Source: a virus. Taken from it: a stretch of DNA of 33,384 bases. Under the pieces are notes generated by a model that was given only the letters and a program-made list of their open reading frames with translations, did not search any database and was not told where the DNA came from. The translations under genes were made by a program, and so were the position numbers. The number at the start of each line of letters is the position of its first letter. The stretch's first letter is position 1. The stretch lies in the IMG/VR virus record IMGVR_UViG_3300049893_001953, positions 1 to 33,384 of that record; one strand, written 5' to 3'. This document shows, piece by piece, positions 29,949 to 33,384 of the stretch.

Positions 29949-30248
29949 ATGGGAATGCCGTCTGCAAGATCTCCACAAGCGAAGCCGCTTTCTTGCGAGC
30001 AACAGAAGAAAGTTGATCGTCACAACCGCTGGTCTATCCCTGTAGCGGAGGCGAGAGCAAAGCAGCAAGCGGAGCGCGAGCGTAGGAAGAGACGTGCAAC
30101 GAGTCTTTGGATCTCTTTGGACGGTGTCCGCCATACGTTGTCCGATTGGCTCCTTCTGCTTGGGATGTCTCGTGTCGCGTATAACAAGCTCATCTCTAGT
30201 GGTAGGACGCCGGAAGAGGCGCTTCGCCATGGAAGAAAGATGACATGA
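29949..30248 (+). CDS. small HTH-like protein of the replication operon, 99 aa
   Basis: The 99-residue protein has a basic helical N-terminus (residues 15-48, with EARAKQQAERERRKRR) followed by a short domain: ISLDGVRHTLSDWLLLLGM then SRVAYNKLISSGRTPEEALRHGRK. This pattern (a strand, then a helix with W, then a G-I/M-S turn and a recognition helix ending in PEEAL) is common in small phage DNA-binding proteins. It probably regulates early genes or recognises DNA near this locus. The ATG follows a -10 box so closely that the mRNA could be leaderless; a second ATG lies two codons in. The stop overlaps queD (ATGA). Confidence 0.7.
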   Translation: MGMPSARSPQAKPLSCEQQKKVDRHNRWSIPVAEARAKQQAERERRKRRATSLWISLDGVRHTLSDWLLLLGMSRVAYNKLISSGRTPEEALRHGRKMT

Positions 30249-30703
30249 CTACGCTCTACTCCAATCTACCAACCTGCACACGGCGTCTTGAGTTTGATTC
30301 TGGACACCGCGTCCCGGGGCATCGAGGCAAGTGCAAAAACCTTCACGGTCATCGGTATGTTGCCGAGATCACATGTCAAGCGATCGAGGAGCTCCTTCCC
30401 GAAGGCTTTGTCATCGACTTTAGTGTGATCAAACAAAAAGTCGGAACGTGGATCGATGATAACTTAGATCATACAGTGATCTATCAATCGTCAGATTGGT
30501 TCATGCACTCACTTGCATTGCAAGCGAAGGATGAGGGCCATAAGCCATGGTACCCAATGAACGACCCTCCTACCGCGGAGAACATCGCAGTCTTGTTGCA
30601 CGCGACAGCTTGCTCCTTGCTATTAGAGGATTGCGTGCGTGTGACCAGTGTGCGCGTCTGGGAGACGCCGAACTGTTTTGCGCACTATCAGCCCGACGTA
30701 TAA
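30245..30703 (+). CDS. queD: QueD, 6-carboxytetrahydropterin synthase
   Basis: The 152-residue enzyme makes 6-carboxytetrahydropterin from dihydroneopterin triphosphate, the substrate of QueE. Zinc ligands are His21, His34 and His36 (EFDSGHRVPGH and KNLHGHRY), and Cys30 is the catalytic cysteine. GFVIDFSVIK, LDHT and PTAENIA follow in the standard order, and the C-terminus carries the family motif VRVWETPNCFAHY. Nothing essential is missing. It is coupled to the upstream HTH gene by an ATGA overlap and lies 6 bases before the next gene, so it is expressed with replication genes while queE runs the other way. Confidence 0.95.
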   Translation: MTTLYSNLPTCTRRLEFDSGHRVPGHRGKCKNLHGHRYVAEITCQAIEELLPEGFVIDFSVIKQKVGTWIDDNLDHTVIYQSSDWFMHSLALQAKDEGHKPWYPMNDPPTAENIAVLLHATACSLLLEDCVRVTSVRVWETPNCFAHYQPDV

Positions 30704-30709
30704 CGCGAC

Positions 30710-31297
30710 GTGCCAAAGCAGCCGAGGAAGAAGGTTTTGGATCCAGGAGATCTTGTAACAGGTAAGAAGGTCTCGAAAGTTCAAACCCCTGTAGTTCAAG
30801 ATCCAATAGATGAGAGGGTGCTTGTGATCCTTTCTATGATTGATGAGTTGGACAACGTCGGTCTTTTCGAGGTGCTTCGCCACACGGAACGAGCACTTCA
30901 GCCCAAAGCAAAGGCCGCGCTTGCAAGCGAGCCTCTCTGGTATACACACGTCGAATCAACATTATCCAAGACAGGCATCGCCTGTCTGCCATTCGCGGCA
31001 CTAAGTGGGACGTCTGTTTTATCCACTTCTTGGAAAAAGGGATGCCTTGCGTGCCAAGCCTATGTGGATCAGTTAGGCGCGACGTCTCCGGCTGAGGTGT
31101 CCCATGGCCGATCTTTATTGCTCCGTTGCATCTTGTCTTGGATGCAGAAGTGCAACATCCCTATAACGTTCAAGACGTTCACGCAACAAATGAATAACGT
31201 ATCAACTGCAATGGAGTTCTGTTTCCCCGGATACCGTTCCAGCGGGTTACTCTTGGTGCTCTTGAAGCGAAGGAGAGAAGAGCGTGGATCTAAATAG
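30710..31297 (+). CDS. hypothetical protein upstream of the helicase, 195 aa
   Basis: I do not recognise this gene. It starts at GTG 30710, 6 bases after queD, and overlaps the helicase gene by 14 bases. After a basic, probably flexible N-terminus (residues 1-30), the protein is helical (VLVILSMIDELDNVGLFEVLRHTERAL divided into two helices) with a Cys pair (GCLACQAY, residues 104-111) and a basic C-terminus (LLKRRREERGSK). The place directly before a DnaB-type helicase is often taken by a helicase loader or origin-binding protein, but I see no motif to prove that. Confidence 0.65.
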   Translation: MPKQPRKKVLDPGDLVTGKKVSKVQTPVVQDPIDERVLVILSMIDELDNVGLFEVLRHTERALQPKAKAALASEPLWYTHVESTLSKTGIACLPFAALSGTSVLSTSWKKGCLACQAYVDQLGATSPAEVSHGRSLLLRCILSWMQKCNIPITFKTFTQQMNNVSTAMEFCFPGYRSSGLLLVLLKRRREERGSK

Positions 31298-32681
31298 GGG
31301 AATACAAGAGCACTTACTCTCCTTGCTTTGTCACGACCAGGTTCATTGCCGGATTGTGTCCGGGCTCGTTCCAGATCATTATTACAGCAAGTTCTATCGA
31401 GAGGTGTTTATTTGCGCTCGAGACTTCTTGGCTTCGTATGGGAAGCCAATAGGCGAGCACCTGTTTGATGAGATCAACAGGCTCCGAGATCTACATCCAA
31501 AAGACGAAGACATCTACCACCGGATCTACGTTAGTGTTTATCAACTAAAAGATACAACAAACGCAGAGTACACCCTTCGGAGCGCTGGTGACTTTGTTGC
31601 GTATCAAACGACAAAAGCGGCACTCGGCAAGTCGCTAACGGAGTTGGAGGCAGGAACCGCGGAGTCCGTCGCGAAGGTTCACTCCATATGGGGAACGGCA
31701 ATGAAGTCCAGCGCCCAGACCATGGAGACGGGAACGTTCTTGTCGGACAAGAAGTCCTTTCTCAGTTTCTTGGATCAATCCGATCAGCACGTACTTCCGA
31801 CAGGCATCGCGGAGCTGGACGTCCGGGGCATCGGCCCAACAAAGCAAGCGCTCCATCTCACTCTTGCTCTTTACGGACGCGGAAAATCTTGGTGGCTCAT
31901 GCAATGCTTGAAGCACGGCATCTTGAGTCGCCGTCGAGTTCTTTATATCACGCTGGAGATGCCACTCGAGCAGTGCTGCGCACGGTTTGCGAGCTCTTAC
32001 TTTGGATTCGGGAAAGTGGACAAGGTCCATGAGTACTTCACGATCGCAAAGGACGGAGAGGGCAGAGTTGTTGATCTAGAAGCGATGTCCTTGAAAGCTC
32101 CCGGTTACATGAGCGCAGAGGGGGCGCATAAGTTGTCGGAGCTTGCAGACGTGTTCGGACGCAGACCTCCGGCCGTCATCAAAGCGTTCCCTAACGGGAA
32201 GCTGACTATGGATCATCTAAACTCTTACTTGGATATGTTGTCCGCGTTGCACGGTTTTGTTCCAGACATGATCCTTTTGGACTACCTCGCACTCTGCAAG
32301 ATACGAAGTCCAGAAAACAAGCGTGTGGAGCTTGGACAGTTGGCTCTAGATTACAGAGCCATTGCACAAGAGAGAAACCTTGCGGCGGTTACTGTCGGCC
32401 AGCTAAACCGCGGCGCTGGTGAGAACGAGTACGCTACAGGAGACCAGATCGGAGAGTGCTTCGATCTCGCAGCTCATAGCGATTTTATGCAGACGCTGAA
32501 TCAAACTCAAGCAGAGAAGAGCCTTGGACTTCTACGTCTATGGATCGACAAGGCCCGCGAGAAGGCAGACAAGTTTGCACTTCTGTTGTCAACAGACTTT
32601 GCTCGCGGTCAGTTCTGCACAAGCTCTGCATTGATGAGTTCTGCGTATAACGACTTAGTGAAGGGCCTAACCGATGCCTAG
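31284..32681 (+). CDS. DnaB-family replicative DNA helicase
   Basis: The 465-residue protein has an N-terminal helical domain (1-150) like the DnaB primase-interacting region and a RecA-fold core. The Walker A motif is LYGRGKSW (residues 196-203), ITLEMP (222-227) corresponds to the SLEM segment, Walker B is MILLDYLAL with Asp333, and TVGQLNRG (370-377) is the H3/H4-like motif. It would unwind the fork as a hexamer. The start is GTG 31284 with AGGAG 8 bases upstream, within the preceding gene. The stop overlaps the next ATG by 8 bases. Confidence 0.92.
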   Translation: MDLNRGIQEHLLSLLCHDQVHCRIVSGLVPDHYYSKFYREVFICARDFLASYGKPIGEHLFDEINRLRDLHPKDEDIYHRIYVSVYQLKDTTNAEYTLRSAGDFVAYQTTKAALGKSLTELEAGTAESVAKVHSIWGTAMKSSAQTMETGTFLSDKKSFLSFLDQSDQHVLPTGIAELDVRGIGPTKQALHLTLALYGRGKSWWLMQCLKHGILSRRRVLYITLEMPLEQCCARFASSYFGFGKVDKVHEYFTIAKDGEGRVVDLEAMSLKAPGYMSAEGAHKLSELADVFGRRPPAVIKAFPNGKLTMDHLNSYLDMLSALHGFVPDMILLDYLALCKIRSPENKRVELGQLALDYRAIAQERNLAAVTVGQLNRGAGENEYATGDQIGECFDLAAHSDFMQTLNQTQAEKSLGLLRLWIDKAREKADKFALLLSTDFARGQFCTSSALMSSAYNDLVKGLTDA

Positions 32682-33384
32682 TCCGGGATTTGGATTTCAT
32701 AGGAAGCCAATGCAGGGGTTCACGACGGAGCACGTTGTGCAGCTCTATCGAGACATGAATCTAAGAAATGCCCACGACTGGAAGCGTGCGGACGTCCAAG
32801 AGGTGGATACGTGGATGAAGGCAAACGTCCCTCCTGGAGTTTCTTTCGTCCACCCAATGAGAGATCACCAGAAGCGAGCTTATTGCTTAGGGCTGATCAA
32901 TCCTAAGTTTTATTTTCAGCTCGACATGGGCCTCGGAAAGTCCAAAGTCGTTTTGGATATATTTCTAACGAAGCTCGCAGTCGGTCACGCGACGCGTGCG
33001 TTGGTACTTGCCCCCGCCTCTCTCAACTTGGAGCAATGGAGGCAGCAAGTGAGCGAGCACGCGCCGAGCTTGTCCTGGCTGCTCTGCACTAAAGGGACGG
33101 ACAAGTTTGCGTCCGCCGTGGAGTCGGGGACGGAAGAGGTCTGCGTGATGACGTATGCGGCCGCTGTCACACTATTCAAAAAGAATCCAAAGTTCTTTGA
33201 TCTTTTTGATTATCTTGTGCTTGATGAGTCCTCGACGTTCCGGTCTCACGACGGGGTTACGTTCAAAGCACTTAAGCCTATATCAAAGAAGATGAAGAGC
33301 GTTTACCTCCTAAGCGGTACGCCTTTCAGTAAGACCGTCATGGGCCTTTGGAGTCAGTTCTTCTTGTTAGATGAGGGATGGCTT
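32674..33384 (+). CDS. SNF2/DEAD-type helicase, N-terminal part (cut by window end)
   Basis: The frame opens at ATG 32674, overlapping the helicase stop by 8 bases, and runs open to the last base, giving 237 residues so far. After a leader domain, motifs of a superfamily 2 helicase appear in order: the Q-like MRDHQKRA (62-69), Walker A DMGLGKSK (84-91), motif Ia VLAPASL, Walker B VLDESS (182-187) and motif III LSGTP (213-217). This fits the SNF2-like proteins often found beside phage replication genes, roles including fork remodelling or recombination. The C-terminal RecA lobe lies outside the window. Confidence 0.9.
   Translation, partial: MPSPGFGFHRKPMQGFTTEHVVQLYRDMNLRNAHDWKRADVQEVDTWMKANVPPGVSFVHPMRDHQKRAYCLGLINPKFYFQLDMGLGKSKVVLDIFLTKLAVGHATRALVLAPASLNLEQWRQQVSEHAPSLSWLLCTKGTDKFASAVESGTEEVCVMTYAAAVTLFKKNPKFFDLFDYLVLDESSTFRSHDGVTFKALKPISKKMKSVYLLSGTPFSKTVMGLWSQFFLLDEGWL

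Noticed and set aside
29268-30016. Three open frames on the plus strand (29268-29519, 29395-29652, 29717-30016)
   Set aside because: They overlap one another and the stem-loops, have biased, low-complexity composition, and lack ribosome binding sites or family resemblance.
29766-30230. A 154-residue minus-strand frame
   Set aside because: It is opposite the HTH-like gene and the hairpins, is rich in Arg and Leu, and looks like a shadow frame.

Overview
The window is a piece of a tailed double-stranded DNA phage (or prophage) genome with a long, flexible, siphovirus-type tail. The evidence is a contiguous late block running coat protein, head completion, tail terminator, tail tube, frameshifted tail-assembly chaperones, tape measure and tail tip, followed by replication genes. 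The host is most likely Gram-negative: one gene encodes a lipoprotein with a standard lipobox, and the tail-tip genes are of the type seen in alphaproteobacterial phages and gene transfer agents. I cannot name a genus. No integrase, tRNA, insertion sequence or CRISPR array is visible, and both ends of the window cut through genes.

Layout: (1) 1-1997, plus strand: small unknown genes and a protein with helix-turn-helix-like segments at both ends. (2) 1994-3790, minus strand: a short island with a probable winged-helix protein, a dCTP deaminase/dUTPase-family enzyme, a lipoprotein and two unknown genes. (3) 3848-5771, plus: a Cys/His endolysin-like amidase, an unknown gene and a flap-type 5'-3' exonuclease. 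(4) 5897-28196, plus: the virion block. It starts at a recognisable promoter and the P22-like coat gene, then a pair of hairpins that probably attenuates transcription, a large Ig-repeat adhesin, head completion proteins, tail terminator and tail tube, a lambda G/GT-like pair joined by a -1 frameshift (GGGAAAC plus a hairpin 6 nt downstream), the tape measure, and a tail tip resembling the GTA gp12-gp15 series. (5) 28193-28942, minus: queE. (6) 28943-29948: about 1 kb without a convincing protein gene but packed with strong stem-loops, including a textbook terminator. (7) 29949-33384, plus: a small HTH-like protein, queD, an unknown gene, a DnaB-family helicase and the start of an SNF2-type helicase.

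How it fits together: the coat promoter and downstream hairpins would allow high coat expression with lower expression of the remaining virion genes. QueE and QueD catalyse steps in 7-deazaguanine (preQ0) synthesis, which in other phages supplies modified guanine for DNA protection; the remaining enzymes (FolE, QueC and the DpdA transglycosylase) are not in this window. The strongest candidate for something undescribed is the structured non-coding kilobase between queE and the queD/replication operon. Recurrent hairpins touching start codons, and a beta-rich module shared by the coat and a head completion protein, are also worth attention.
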